DNA of 64,000 bases from Diaporthe sp. PMI_573. Lineage: Eukaryota > Ascomycota > Sordariomycetes > Diaporthales > Diaporthaceae. The notes beneath the pieces were generated by a model, which saw nothing but the letters and a program-made list of their open reading frames with translations, ran no database searches and had not been told where the DNA came from. The stretch is taken from the NCBI GenBank assembly GCA_021399435.1, contig JAJTUP010000023.1, positions 310,001 through 374,000 on the forward strand, written 5' to 3'. The position numbers and the translations under genes were made by a program. Shown in pieces: positions 1-12,000 of this stretch. Position 1 is the first letter of the stretch. Each line of letters opens with the position of its first letter.

Positions 1-1162
1 TGTGGCGCGTCAGACTGAACGTGTTGACGACACGATTGAAGTCGTTCCTCTCGGAAAGACGTGTCATAAATCGTCGTGTCACCGAGGCATCCAAGTCGCC
101 GCCGTAGAACTGGATGCGCCAGAAAACATCTGCGGCCTGGTCGGTCATGTCAAGATCGAAAGCCAGGTGCATCAATTTCTCAGCATTTTCCTGCCAGTGG
201 CTCGAGCGAGGGCTGGTTGAAGCCTTGTCTCGGAAGCGTGGCATGAATATGGACAAGGCTCGCACGAGCTTCTGCTTTGCGGCAGAGCGAGCCTCGTCCT
301 CGATACCGGGGGTCGCGCTTTTGTTCAATATCGACTCTGTAGCAGCCGTAGCCGCTTCGATCACGGACTGCGGGTTAAAAGCATAGTACTGGTCCCCGGA
401 CATGGGCCCAAGCCCAACGGCACACAAGAGGATTTCCTCGGATTGGTCCGACATGCCTTCGTCTTGGCATTTCTGGCATAGAATTGTCGCTCCATCGACG
501 AGCATCGCCTTGTCGAGGTCTGTGAGGCCGACTCTATGGACCGTCTTCTGCAGGATACGCACGGCATCCTCAAGACTCTGAGCATCGCCTAGGATGACTG
601 CTTCCCTCATTCGCCTAACATTCTCGTCAACACCGAGGTTGGGAAGAACGGTGTCTCGACTGGCGTCTTCAGGGTGAACGGGGAGCTGCCGCAATGGCGC
701 TCTCTGGGTCCTGGTTCGAATCGATTGGCCTGCTTTGGGCCTGTAGTAGCGACGAGGCCGGCCGCTTTGGTGACTTGTATGCCCGCTTTGGTTGCTTTGG
801 TCGCTTGTTGGGATTGGGTCCTCCCAGCGCTCTTCGTCGGCGTCCTTGTGTCGAGATTTCGGGCTCTTATAACTGCGCCGGTCTGGCTCTCTGGGCGCAG
901 CAGAGGAGAGCTCATGCTCCAGGCTCTCCAGGCTCTCCAGGGCGGAGGGGTGGTCGCGCTCCTGGTGGAGTGCAGACCTTGTCGCATGGTACTGCTTGAC
1001 CAAGCAGAGCTTTTCTGCGTTTTCTATGGCACTGCGGGCCTGATTGATGCGGCGGCGGCGGTCCTCGGTGAGAAGTAGGAGGGTGCATGAGGTTCCGACT
1101 GCCAAGCCGCGCAGAGCTGTCAGGGCTGCCTTCTTTGGCACACGGAGCAGCAAGGAGGACAT
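1..1162 (-). CDS. Mitochondrial helical-repeat (PPR-like) protein, 3' end outside window
   Basis: One uninterrupted minus-strand frame runs from ATG at 1162-1160 to the window edge, about 387 codons, so the C-terminus is missing. An in-frame TAG just upstream of the ATG supports the start. The N-terminus (MSSLLLRVPKKAALTALRG) is basic and hydrophobic like a mitochondrial presequence. It is followed by a charged stretch, a low-complexity Ser/Gln/His segment and, from about residue 190, a purely helical-looking region (for example AVILGDAQSLEDAVRILQKT and WRIQFYGGDLDASVTRRFM). The layout resembles the large fungal mitochondrial pentatricopeptide-like proteins that act on organellar RNA or translation. 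I infer the family from layout and from similarity of the N-terminal block, not from a clear PPR match. It is divergent from IMP2 across a 489 bp gap. All plus-strand frames here are shadows. Confidence 0.6.
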   Translation of the reverse strand, partial: MSSLLLRVPKKAALTALRGLAVGTSCTLLLLTEDRRRRINQARSAIENAEKLCLVKQYHATRSALHQERDHPSALESLESLEHELSSAAPREPDRRSYKSPKSRHKDADEERWEDPIPTSDQSNQSGHTSHQSGRPRRYYRPKAGQSIRTRTQRAPLRQLPVHPEDASRDTVLPNLGVDENVRRMREAVILGDAQSLEDAVRILQKTVHRVGLTDLDKAMLVDGATILCQKCQDEGMSDQSEEILLCAVGLGPMSGDQYYAFNPQSVIEAATAATESILNKSATPGIEDEARSAAKQKLVRALSIFMPRFRDKASTSPRSSHWQENAEKLMHLAFDLDMTDQAADVFWRIQFYGGDLDASVTRRFMTRLSERNDFNRVVNTFSLTRH

Positions 1163-1651
1163 GGCCTATCGATCGACATTTCGTCTCTGTTGTCGACTGG
1201 ACAGCGGTGCGGTTGGAGGGACAATCAGCATGCCAACAGCGACGGCCGGAGGATTCGACGTGGAGGAGAAGGGCGGAGCAAAGCAGCCTCAAGTCGCAAT
1301 TGTCTGTGGACGGTGGTCGGTTTGTCTGAATGTGTAAAAGAAGTGGACTGACGCGAGGGACGGGACCCACTAGGTCGTCGTTGACGGCTAGATTTCAGTC
1401 TTTTTGCCGGCCGCAGGGGAGCTGCTGGCTGCTGGGTCTTCGGGGCTTGGCGCAGCATGACGGTGGTGCTCCCTTGTGCTACGGCCAGGTACAGTAGCAA
1501 ACTGAGAGCCTCGCCCAGATTTACCCAAAGAATCTTAGACCCTTAGGAACAATTCACATTCGCGCATCCTACACTAGAACAGATCATATCGCCCGTGATC
1601 TTCCCCTACTTGCTTCCGATGAAAGGGCCCTAGCCCTGCGCGTAAACCCTC
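1163..1651. promoter_or_regulatory. Divergent intergenic region between PPR-like gene and IMP2
   Basis: This 489 bp gap lies between two divergently transcribed genes for mitochondrial proteins, so it should hold both promoters and 5' leaders. No TATA box or other defined motif was recognised, and the open frames here lack coding character. Confidence 0.4.
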
Positions 1652-2312
1652 ATGGCCTTCGGTGCGGCATGGCCGTGGCTTAGAGCAAAGGTCAGCCCTT
1701 TCACGCGAGACACGGCGCGGTACCTCCTCATATGCGCAACCTGGTATCCGGTGTGCTACTTTGTCGAAAGCCATGTCGTGGGCACGACCAGGGTCCGAGG
1801 GCCCTCCATGTACCCGTACTTGAACGAGAACTACAATGAGACCAGGTTCGGCTACGTCTGCCTGACCTGGAAGCTCTACGCCCAGCAGAATCTGCAGAGG
1901 GGCATGATCGTGACCTTCTAGTAAGTCCGCCCACACGTCCTGCCTCGCCTTACCTGGCCGGACAACTTGACGCCGTACACCACACCAGGGAGGGAGGGAC
2001 TGACACTACTTGCGATACAGCAACCCTATGAAACCTGAGACCATGGCCATCAAGCGCATCATCGGGCTCCCAGGCGACATGATCCACACCAAGGCACCGT
2101 TCCCTACACCATATCTCCGCGTGCCTCCGAATCACATATGGGTGGAGGGAGACGGCACGAAGTCGCTGGACAGCAACACGTACGGGCCAATTTCGGTCCG
2201 ACTGGTAGAGGGACAGGTCACCCATATCCTTTGGCCGTTCCGCAAGGCCCAGAGGGTGAAGTGGTGGGAGCACCAGCTTACTGATCGTCTTGCTGCCACG
2301 AGAGAGGAGTGA
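1652..2312 (+). CDS. IMP2: Mitochondrial inner membrane protease subunit 2 (S26 signal peptidase family)
   Basis: Two exons, 1652-1920 and 2021-2312, are joined across a 100 bp GTAAGT...ACAG intron, giving 186 residues. The catalytic serine lies in GPSMYPYLNE (Ser52) after an N-terminal hydrophobic segment (about residues 24-38). The general-base lysine lies in AIKRIIGLPGD (Lys101, encoded just after the intron), followed by PPNHIWVEGD, the conserved S26 box. In yeast, Imp1 and Imp2 form the inner-membrane peptidase that removes intermembrane-space sorting signals from proteins such as cytochrome c1. Length and motif spacing fit IMP2, and the serine-lysine dyad is intact. The splice restores frame exactly (TA|C, Tyr90). 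The identity as Imp2 rather than Imp1 rests on the GPSMYPYLN and WVEGD context. Confidence 0.88.
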
Positions 2313-3080
2313 GGTAGGACTCACAATTGGAAAAGCAGGTTAGCTTCACATCCATATTATCGGCTCTGCTGTCTCGAATGCTCTATGGAAATTATGGGAA
2401 ACTTGTCACAGCGTCGTGATACCGCCGTGCAGTGCCGTGCAGCGCAGTAAAGGAAGTGTCTTGGTCGGAATTTAAACAGGACCGAGCCGGCATGACCGGC
2501 TGACCCGATGGCAACAATACTTCGGAATCAGTGGGGTTCGGCGCTTGGAAACCGCAATGCCCTTACTCTTTGTTTTGCGAGATGACACTCCAGGAACGGT
2601 CGAGAGATACCTTGTGTGCGTTGCAATGTAGAAGAGAAGAAATAAATATTTCTTTGCAGATAATCAAGGTACATAGGGACAACGCAGAGACAGAAGCAGG
2701 GGGGTCAGCCATTCTTGAAGTCCCTCGGTGCACAGGCCAACTCAACAGCAGCCAGGTCGGCTCCGAAAATTACTGGGCGTGCCGGCCGCCGTCACCAAAC
2801 TGGAAATTTTGACTGATCTCATCGAGTCTCGTTTCCGTGCCCTCTACAAGCCCGCCAACACAGCACGCGACCACCCTCTCCCGGGCTTCCCGCCTCAACT
2901 GCGGCCTCCGAACCGCCTCTTCCAGCTCACGACCTGTCAATTGGGAATTTCCCAACCAGTCCCGGCTCAGACTCCCCCACGGCGCAAAGCTCTCCTGCCG
3001 CTGGTGCGCGTCAACCATGCGGCGATAGCCCAGCCCTCGAGAGTCAGTTTCCGAAGGACATCGTGCGCCGCTGCGGCGTA
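2313..3080 (+). other. Intergenic / possible unresolved N-terminal coding of the carrier
   Basis: This 768 bp stretch holds the IMP2 3' end region and the leader of the carrier. From about 2818 to 3080 one frame in phase with the carrier ATG stays open and is rich in Pro/Ser/Ala (for example PAHDLSIGNFPTSPGSDSPT), as in the disordered N-termini of fungal orthologues. It contains no ATG before 3081, so if it is coding the start must lie in an upstream exon that I could not place. The rest shows nothing recognisable. Confidence 0.35.
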
Positions 3081-4310
3081 ATGGCCGACGAAATCGACCA
3101 CCATGAGGGCCGCCAGCCCTATTTTCATGTATGAGACCGAACCACCGTTGCTGTCGGCCGCCCTTGGGAAGATGCTGATAGATCTGCCCCCTTCTCCCAG
3201 TCCATGATCGCCGGTGGCCTCGGAGGAACCACTGGTGACATGCTCATGCACTCTCTTGATACGGTCAAAACGCGGCAGCAGGGCGACCCTCATGTACCTC
3301 CGAAATACAACTCCCTCGGCTCGTCGTACTACACAATCTTCCGGCAGGAGGGAATAAGAAAGGGACTGTACGGCGGCTGGTTCCCGGCGCTCCTGGGGTC
3401 TTTCCCCGGCACAGTCATGTTCTTCGGCACATACGAGTTCTCAAAGCGCCACATGCTTGACTATGGCGTGCAGCCACACGTTGCATACCTCACAGCTGGT
3501 ACGAGCGATCTTTCGGCCTACTTCTAGGACACGCCGTAACAACTCTGCTGACACATTTCTGACGCAGGGTTTCTCGGAGACCTCGCCGCATCTATCGTCT
3601 ACGTGCCCTCCGAAGTCCTCAAGACACGACTACAGCTCCAAGGACGATACAAGAACCCCCACTTCAACTCCGGGTACAACTACCGCGGCACGGTGGACGC
3701 AGCGAGGACGATCGTGCGCACCGAGGGCTTCTCCGCGCTCTTCTACGGCTACCAGGCGACACTGTACCGAGACCTGCCCTTTTCTGCACTGCAGTTCATG
3801 TTCTGGGAGCAGTTCAAGGAATGGGCACAGGAGTGGAAGGGCAGCAGGGAGATCGGAACGCCGCTGGAATTCCTGACCGGCGCCTCAGCAGGCGGTCTCG
3901 CAGGCGGCCTGACCTGCCCACTCGACGTCGTCAAGACGCGCCTGCAGACCCAGGTCAACCCCGAACAGGCCGCGCTCGCGGCGAAGATAAAGCAGGGCGC
4001 CGCGGTAGACCCTCACATCACACAAGCAACCGAGGGCAGGAGGATAAAAGAAGCTTCAAAACGGCTCATCTCCACCTCGTCCCCGTCGACGCACAGGCCC
4101 CGGCCCGGGGTCGCACCGCTGGACACTTCGTCCGTGTTTGTCGGGCTGAGGATGATATACAGGTACGAGGGAATCGGCGGGTGGTTCAGGGGCGTCGGCC
4201 CGCGTGTCGTGTGGACCAGCATCCAGAGCGGGTGCATGCTGTTCCTGTACCAGATCATCCTGCGCAAGCTCGACGTGTGGATGCCGACCGAGCAAGAAAC
4301 GGCAATCTGA
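3081..4310 (+). CDS. Mitochondrial carrier, MME1/YMR166C-like
   Basis: Exons 3081-3128, 3201-3498 and 3568-4310 join across two short GT-AG introns to give about 362 residues from ATG 3081. The three carrier repeats carry SLDTVKTR (repeat 1, Ser for the usual Pro), PSEVLKTRLQ (repeat 2) and PLDVVKTRLQ (repeat 3), with the following (F/Y)xG boxes such as KGLYGGW, ALFYGY and GGWFRGVGPR. The third repeat holds a long Ser/Pro/Ala-rich matrix-loop insertion (roughly residues 240-300). The sequence and the insertion resemble the yeast YMR166C (Mme1) group, reported as a mitochondrial inner-membrane magnesium exporter. Orthologues usually have a longer N-terminus, and an in-phase open stretch upstream suggests the true start may be in an earlier exon. 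Carrier identity is firm; the transported substrate is inferred. Confidence 0.82.
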
Positions 4311-4890
4311 TCCCGTTTGCTGCAGGCTTCATTTTGTCCCGCGAAGATTTCGTGTCGAGAGGATTAGATACCCAGAGCACCTGACACAGTCATGAAGCAT
4401 TGACCAGTTGGTTGTATGAATACGGAACGACGACTTGGCATCTAGACCAGGGAAAGGCAAAGGTACATATAAAAACATTGGCCGGCGTTTGGGAGGGCAT
4501 AGATATTATCTGTCGATATGTACATACCAGTTTGATGGAGAATAGAAGAATAGATTGGTGGGAGGAAACCAATAACCTCCGCTCAAAAGAAAGGGCATCC
4601 AATTTCTTCATCCGTTACCGAGGCCATCATAGTAAGCAGAAAAAATGTCATGTTCAGTCGAAGAACCAAAACAGCCTCTAGACGTGCTTTCAGCGGCTCT
4701 TGTCATCGTACCAGGATATCTAGAAGTACAATAGCAATTCAACGACCAGAAAAGAAAACCCGTTCATCCTGCCTGCGCCAGCTTCAATGCAATGAACCGT
4801 TGAACCACCGTGTGTGACCTGCCATCACTTCTCTTTAGAACCCTGCCGGGCTGTCTCTGCCAACGACGCCAGCAGCCAAGTTTCCCTCGT
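4311..4890. other. Convergent 3' intergenic region (carrier / YIP4)
   Basis: About 580 bp lies between two convergent genes, so it should hold both 3' UTRs and polyadenylation signals. It contains moderately A-rich segments, and I see no gene in it. Confidence 0.4.
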
Positions 4891-5985
4891 CTAGCTGATG
4901 AAGCACAGGCAGCCCAGGCCCAGGTAGAAAACGAACAGGGGGTACACCGCGAGCCCGACCCGGTTCTTCACAACACCACTGCCGCCGAGGATACTGACGC
5001 CGGCAGCCATGGACCAGGCGACGAGCACAAGGTAGACCGGGATCCGGGGGATCTGCGGCAGGTGCAGCGCGGACAGGAGGGCGGCGATGACGATCGGGAA
5101 GAGCGTGTACCCGATGATGCAGACGCTCTGCGCAAACGAGCTGTGTCGCCAAGTGTCAGCAAGCGAACCACCACAACCCGCACACGAAGCCCACAACGGG
5201 GTTTCATGGCGTTGATAGGCGAGAGACAGAAACTCACATATTCCCACCCAGCAGCTTAATCTGCAGCGTAACAACCGCCTCCCCGATCCAAACCATAGCA
5301 AAAACCCCACTAAACACCTCATCCCGCTGGTTAACACCAGCATTGAAGCTGAGCAGCACGCTGAGCAGCAGGCAAAAGATGAGCGGGCCCCAGAGGTCCC
5401 AGTCGCGCAGCCCAGGGGTCATGTTATTCTGCAGCAGTGCCTCGGTGTCCATGACGCGGCCCGCAAGACCAGCGAGCTCCTCGCGGGCGCCCGATATCCC
5501 GGCTCCGCGCAGGTTGGCGTACGCGCCCCGGAAGCCCTCGGGCGACTCGAACATGGTCCCGCCCAGCAGGTACCGCGGCCAGAGCACCTCGCGCATCTTG
5601 CTCCACACCGCGAGGAGGTCGCGCCGCAGCGTGTCCCAGACGGACTCGTCGATTGTGTTCTGGGGGGCGCGCCGGTCCTCGCCGCCTATGCGCGACGTCA
5701 GATAGTCCTGGCTTATGCCGCCGCCGCCCGACTGCTGCTGCTGCGATGATGATGATGACCCGATGTTGCCTGTCAGTGGGGCGCGGGAGGAGGATGGCTG
5801 GAGGGGGTCGTCGAAGTCGTTGAGGTCGGCTGCGGCCGTGGGAGGTTAGCTGAACGCTGCGCTACTCGTAGTCAAACGTTGGGGGTGGGAATCGGGCGGG
5901 AGCTCTCACCATCATCGGGATCTATCATGTCGTCGTCCTCGAGGGACGGTTGTTGGTAGTTGTCTCTCCGGCTTGCGGAAGCCAT
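4891..5985 (-). CDS. YIP4: YIP1-family Golgi membrane protein (YIP4/YIPF6 type)
   Basis: Three minus-strand exons, 5910-5985, 5238-5829 and 4891-5140, with GTGAG...CAG introns give 305 residues. The N-terminal third is acidic and polar (LEDDDMIDPDD, then runs of Ser, Gln and Gly), as is usual for the cytosolic N-terminus of Yip proteins. The hallmark WDLWGPLIFCLLLSVLLSF opens the membrane domain and is followed by four more hydrophobic segments (VFAMVWIGEAVVTLQ, SVCIIGYTLFPIVIAALL, VYLVLVAWSMAAGVSIL, YPLFVFYLGLGCLCFIS). The protein ends right after the last segment. DLWGPL and the GYTLFP box are characteristic of the Yip4/YIPF6 subgroup, which binds Ypt/Rab GTPases in Golgi membranes. The start is the only upstream in-frame ATG and both splice junctions keep frame. 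Confidence 0.88.
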
Positions 5986-7185
5986 TGTCTGAGTGGGGTG
6001 TGCGTTGCGCTTTGGAGGGTGAGCTGAGGTATGAATACGCTCGAAGGAGGGTATATGGATATCTCGTTGCCGCCGTCTGCAGGTTGTGGTTATTTGAGGA
6101 ATTTGGTGGCTCGAAATGGGTATATGTAAGTTGGCTGGTCCTGTAATTGTTCGAGGTTGATGAGGGATGCGGCAGCTCTGCTGTTAGTTGTCCTGAAGCT
6201 TTGGAGTTACGCAGCCGAGCTCCCATAGCTAGGCACCCCTGATCAGACACTCCTGCCAATTAGAGCACGAGCTGCAAGGTACGTACCGTTTTGTTTGCAC
6301 CTATTCTGTTTGCCTTATATCGAATCTGAGCCACAGAGCGATAGATTCATCAAGAAGTGATTTATCAGAAATGATCGATATGCTTCACTGCATGAACTTG
6401 AAAGCCAGTACACCTGGGAACCTGCATACTGCATTGAGGTTGTCCTACGCTGCACTTTCCCGGTATGAATACCCGGTCCACTGCATCTGTATGATGTTGT
6501 CATGGCAGGCCAGGAGTCAGACCCTCTCCCTATCGCCCTGTCTCACTCTTTTTTCATCCCAATGGCCATTTCTCTGGAGAACCAACATAACTGTTTTGGC
6601 ATTGTGGTGGTCCATGCGCACATACATATTAAAGCCACCTTGTGCCTCCATAAACATTTGCTTCCAGGCAGATAAAGGCATGGGTCAAGACTCCAAGCAG
6701 CATACACTCGTGGGGTATCTCAGGAGTACGATCAATGCCCAGCAACGCTCCCGAGACGTGCGCTCAACGTCTGCTACCCCCCGGCCGGTCAGCCTCTAAT
6801 AAGGCGACATCATGTATGCTAGTTCAAACTTCTTGATAGTCATACCCAGTGATACGCGCTAGGAAGCCCAACTCATTGTACCTGCCTCAACCCTCATAAC
6901 ATTGGTGGCCTAAAAAGAAATTCCCAAAAAAAAAAAAGAAAAACGGCGATTGCGCCTCCCATTAAATTCCATCCTTGGCAGCCCTGCCCTGCCTGCTTGA
7001 TTACCCTCGTAATGGAATACTGTAGCGATCATGAAATTTGACTGCATCAAAGCCATCGTGAAAGCCGTTGTCGCTCCGAGATTTTGAATAGCAACTGTGT
7101 CTCCACATAGATCAGCCATATCCCCATGTGACATGACAGATGATATTGCAGACCTGGAGGCAGGATCACAATCCTCGGTGCTCGC
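5986..7185. other. Intergenic region between YIP4 and the PAS gene
   Basis: About 1.2 kb holds the YIP4 upstream region and the 3' side of the PAS gene. An open plus-strand frame at 6371-6799 has no domain, no conserved-looking segment and no splice support. A run of A residues lies near 6927-6938. Nothing else was recognised. Confidence 0.35.
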
Positions 7186-9055
7186 CTAAGAAAGGTCATT
7201 GGGTGAATGCTCCTGGCTGGGACCCTGCGTGGTCTGGCCAGCCGACGGCCCAGAAGAACCCGGATGCTGCTCAGAGGACCTCGACTGCGGGTCGCTCCTC
7301 CCCGACCCCGACGCGAAGCTGTGATACATCGGGCTGTGCACCTGCACCTGCATCTGCTGCTGGCGCTGTCGGTGCGTCCCCGAGCTGGTGGACGATCCAA
7401 AGGGGCTCTGCTGGGCCACCATGGCCGCCCACTTGGCCGCCGCCTGATTTTCTGGAGGCTGGTAGGGTGAACCAGTTGCGGATGGGTCCCATACCGGTAG
7501 CCCGTCCGGGGGCACCGCTTCGTCCCTGGCCATCCCGTGAGAGAACGCGTGGAGGTTGCCGTTGATCCCGCAGAGGCCCCACGCAAAGACACCCACTTCC
7601 CGAATGGAGTGCATCAGCTGGTCGGTGGGTGGTCCCCCTGCGTCCCTGACGTGGTCCTGGAGGGGCATGTACTGTGGCATCAGAGGCGGGCGGAAGGTGT
7701 AGAGCATCTCTGGTGGTATGTACGGACGCACAGGCTGAGGCGCCCACGGTGCAGCGAAGAGCCCATTTTCGAAGTCCCACGGCAGGGAAAGTGGAGGATG
7801 GGCGGGTGGGATTTCCGGTCGGGCCCTCCTCAGCACCACGACGAGGCCGTCGGAGGTGCAGGAAACCACAGCTTCAAGCTCAACTACCGGCAACGGCTGA
7901 CGATGATCCCGTCCCCTCGACCGCCTTTGGCGTTGCCGGCGACCCTGGACTGCGTTGCCGGCTGAAGCTCTGTGGCTGCGTGGGGCATGGTGGAAGTTAG
8001 CAGCTCGTGAGCTCGAGGCGGCGTTTTCAGCCGGCTCATGCGCCGAACTACCACTGGCCGACGGTACAGACTCCATCGGCTCATCTTCTTCCTCCTGTTT
8101 GATGCCTCCGCGGACGGTGGTGTCACCCTCGTCCAGTGCCATGCGACTGTCCAACTCAGCACCACCACCCTCGGAGTCACTAGTGCTGCTATGTCGGTCC
8201 TCGTCATCCATTGGGTGGTCTTCTCCGTCAGGTCCGCCATTTTCGTCGACTTCGAAATCCCCTGCTTCTCTAGGGTCACGAGACCAGAAACGCAGGTAGG
8301 CGATGGAGTCGTTGGCCTTTGCACCTTCAAGGCACTTCACTGCATCCGGCAGGCACCTCTCTTGGATGCACCGGTAGAAGCTCTTGTCCTTGACCTGATC
8401 AGGGGCCAGCCCGAGGATGGATGCCACGGCATTGGTGGCGAACATGATTGACAGATTCCTGGTGAACCGGTTCAGGATGAGTGCAGCTCGAGGCTCACGC
8501 TCCACGGGCGGCATCTTGAACTTGGGAGAGAGGTGCTCCAACATGTGGTAACGAGGGTCTCTGGGGGACGAAGAAAAGATCCTCCGAATTTGAGCACCCT
8601 CGATGGCTCGTCCTGCACATTTATCAGCCTAGTCACGACCATAAGTTTTGCATTGATCAAAACACATACTTTCACTCTTCTGATCTCGACGGTATATGCT
8701 GGTGCATGCTACCAGTACATCATGGACGACTGTAAAGCAGCATTCACAGCTAGCCCACTGGCCATCCCTAGTCACCAATCTAGCATAGTGAAGACTGGCA
8801 GCCTTGTCGAGTAGGATGCCTCGGCTGTGGATTGATCTTGCAAATGGGACTTCGTCAGGGTGGAAGTAGCTGAAGACTGATCTTCCGTGGACCTCCTGGG
8901 GTCGCCAGCCTAGGATATCGGTGATAGAATCCGAAGCAAAGAGAATGTTGCAGTCGGGGGTGAGGTCTAGGATCGGAACCGTCAGTGTTCAATGCCAACG
9001 ACACTGATGTATTCGTCGCAGACTCACTGTGAATTGTCATGAAAGTATGCTCCAT
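7186..9055 (-). CDS. Tandem PAS-domain protein, putative signalling/transcriptional regulator
   Basis: Three minus-strand exons, 9028-9055, 8670-8966 and 7186-8612, give 583 residues. PAS-A covers about residues 8-110 (NLTPDCNILFASDSITDILG, then a GRSVFSYFHPDE box). A second PAS-like region lies near 145-215 (NLSIMFATNAVASILGLAPD followed by a KSFYRCIQERCLPDA segment). The rest is acidic and then Pro/Gln/Ser-rich and probably disordered, with a basic patch (QGRRQRQRRSRGRDHR) that could be a nuclear signal. The flavin-binding LOV signature GRNCRFLQ is absent, so this is not a VIVID/WC-1-type photoreceptor, and no GATA finger is seen. It belongs to a fungal PAS family of unclear role; a sensory or transcription-partner function is inferred. 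The first exon is only 28 bp. Confidence 0.75.
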
Positions 9056-12000
9056 TGAGACTAATATCTCGGCCTACCGTGCGCGGTAGCTGCCTTCCTC
9101 TGAATTATGAGCTGGACTAGTATGGTATTTTCGTATGCCTATCTCGAGGCAACATGGGATGAGATGAGAGCTTGGTGAACTAGCTCTCGAAAACGCGCCA
9201 GTTGAGACACAGGCCTAGTCTAGTCGAGGGTTGTCGCAAACCTGGATGATCCCGGGAGGCCGCGGCGTAACCGTTGCAGTGGGCAGAAGAGGACGTGCAA
9301 TGTGTTGAAACCCGGGGATACCCAAAAAAAAAAAAAAAAAAAGAGTTGAATGGCGCCGTTGGTGATACACGGGTGACGGCTTGTGAACTGTCTTGTGCTC
9401 GTCATTCAACGGTGCGGCAATCTGTCACTAGTCGCTAACCGAGCTCTCGTAGGACACAGATGCGGTCAGGGAGCACGTCAAGTCTCACTGGGTCTGATAA
9501 CCGGTCCTGATGGGTGGGGTATGGGGGGACGGCAGTCTGCACGACTATGTGGCGAGGACGTGTGTGCCGGTACTGTCTTGTTATACCACTTGCACGAGAC
9601 ACAGTCGACAGGGTGTAGTGCCGGCTCTCTATCTTGCCGCTTCAGCACAAAGCTATAGAGGCGCGACTGAAGATTCAGGGCTGGCAAAGAGTTGAGCAGC
9701 GTGGTGACGGGTAGTAGAGTCCGAGAAAGCTCTGCACTTGTGAAGCAGGTTGTGGGTTTGCCGTGACGACTTGATCAGAGCCCAAATGCTGTCGTAGACA
9801 CAGGATGACAAGCAATTGATAGACAGGAGTGCGAAGGGGAGGGACGAGGGGGTTATTTGTTCTCGAGTCTCCGTATCTGCTGGGCTGGCGGGCTGGCCCA
9901 AAATGGCTGGCTGCTGCTGCGTGCTTCGTTTGAGTGTTTGCGCATGGGTCGAACCGAGACGGGAGGGAGTGATCCTGGCTCTGAGGTTCAGGGAAGATGC
10001 TTGAAGAGGTGTGTAGGGCGGGATGGCCGACAGGTCATGGTGGCGTCGTGCAGACAGAGGAGTTGACGCGGTTTATATGTCTCAGGGAGCAATTCCGTCA
10101 CCTCCGTCACCTCACAACAAAGGCCCCCCCGGGCCAATATTGCTTGCATTGCGGTTTGAGCCCCGGACCCTGTTGTTGACGAGGTGACGGGGGAGCTTCT
10201 CCAGATGATGGAGGCGGGTCGACAAATGCAGCCGTGCTAGCCCGGGAAGCTACCCAGCAATTTCTGGGCGTGGAGACAAGCTCCCGTGTAGCTGGCGTTC
10301 CCACCCCTGGCCCGTCTCCTCCCGTGGGCGGGCCCAAGTGCCATACGGGATCCCAGCTCTCTGGGCTAGGGTCCATCACTGTGTACACTCTCCTGGATGT
10401 GGGTACTACGTCGGTGACCGCGCCAGCTGCCACCCACAGCGCATTGGCCGACAAGACTTGGTGGGAAGGTGTCGTCGAGGGTGGCCTTGCTTGGAGCTAT
10501 GTCCCGCTTGTGAAGGCTGGCAGACCGGCAGACCGGCAGACTGGACAGGGCAATCCGCAACGGACTCCTTCATTCGCCCGCGACACAAACGCTCTGGACC
10601 CTTGAAGTGACAGGCCGAGCGGCAGCCAACACTCGGAAAAAGATGGGGACCAGAGCAACAGGGACTTGGCTTCAACTTTAATTCGATGACACTTGAATTG
10701 AGTTCCAACGTCCATCGGCTGTCAGCGGTATTGCTTCTCTTGTGCCCGATGTAAGAAGTAAAAGGGCTCTCCCAGGTGCAGCATACTATATTCCACAGTC
10801 ATCTTTGGACCCGATGTGGACCCAGGCGCCACCAGATCGAGTAAAGAGAGGCTTGTCGAGGACCGGGCGGGGTGTTCGTTGCACAGAGCTTAGAGGTACC
10901 CATGGAGCGCCAGAGAGGTTCTGTACCACAGTACCGGGTGGCCTGCACGTACCTTCTCCCAAGGGCAGGTTACAAGGACTGCAGCTCGTCAGGCTTTGGC
11001 GGGGAACTCGGGTCTAGCTCTATAATGGTGGGCATACTAAGTACAGTCAGTTTCAATGTGAAGGCACTGGCTCGACTGACAGGTCGACTGCTGCGTCGAG
11101 TCAATCCCATTTGGTGAATATCGGAATGTGAAAAGACGCACAGTCCGGGCCCTGTTTGATAGAATGTGGGCACCTCGCTTCTACGAGAAAGGAAGAGCTT
11201 GCGACAGGCTGACAGGGAGGTTCTGTCTAATGGAGCCCACGGCGGTGATGGCTATCTTGGGCAGCTTGGCAGCCCACATTCTCCGTCGAGATGGGGATGA
11301 GGCAGCTGTCGAGGCGCGCGAGAACAGGGGATAACGACCTTAGGTCCCGAAATGATCGACGACCGGGATTATCGGCCACACACCCCAAGCTAACGGGCAG
11401 GAGGGCTAGACTTCTGTCAAGTTTCATCAGCCAGTGTCGTCCGCTTCCTTCAGCAACCATGTCAAGTCACGTCAAGTCGGAGTCGCCCGAGCCTTGTCAG
11501 CCGCATTCAGCTCCAGGGCAATTGTTAATTTTGACCGCCCTCCGTAAGTGTGCAGCACCAAGGGGTGCTTAAGGACAAAGGCTGCTGCGTCATCACGCAT
11601 ACAGCCCCAAGCACGTGTAGGGATCGAGACCAAGACACACGAGACTGACGTTGCAAATATGGTGGTAAAGACATGCAACCAGGGAGGCCGAGACCGAGTG
11701 TGAGGCTGCAAGCCTCGAGGATCGTGATTGTGGCGGAGGTGGAAGGCTCTCGGCTCAGCAGCCATCAGCCTCGCGCAAGGTTGTACGTCAGTGCAGTGAC
11801 AGATCACTTGGGTAGGGGGGCCAGGGGGTAAATGCCCGATGGTCGTGGATGACGGAGGACCTGCGCATCGGAGACCTGCCATTCGTTGGACATCCAACAA
11901 ACCCTGGCCGGCCCCCTGAGAGATCGGCCTCAAGCCACAATGCAGAACGACGTCCTTATAAACTGTTGCAACCCTTCGACTTCTGAGATCTGATAACTGT

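Noticed and set aside
6371..6799. 142-codon plus-strand open frame between YIP4 and the PAS gene
   Set aside because: Cys/Trp-rich random-looking composition, no domain, no splice signals and no homology recognised.
7186..9055. LOV-type blue-light photoreceptor (VIVID-like)
   Set aside because: The PAS domains lack the GRNCRFLQ flavin-adduct cysteine motif.
11472..11933. 153-codon minus-strand open frame in the gene-free region
   Set aside because: No conserved-looking block, signal peptide or splice structure; chance frame length in a moderately GC-rich sequence.
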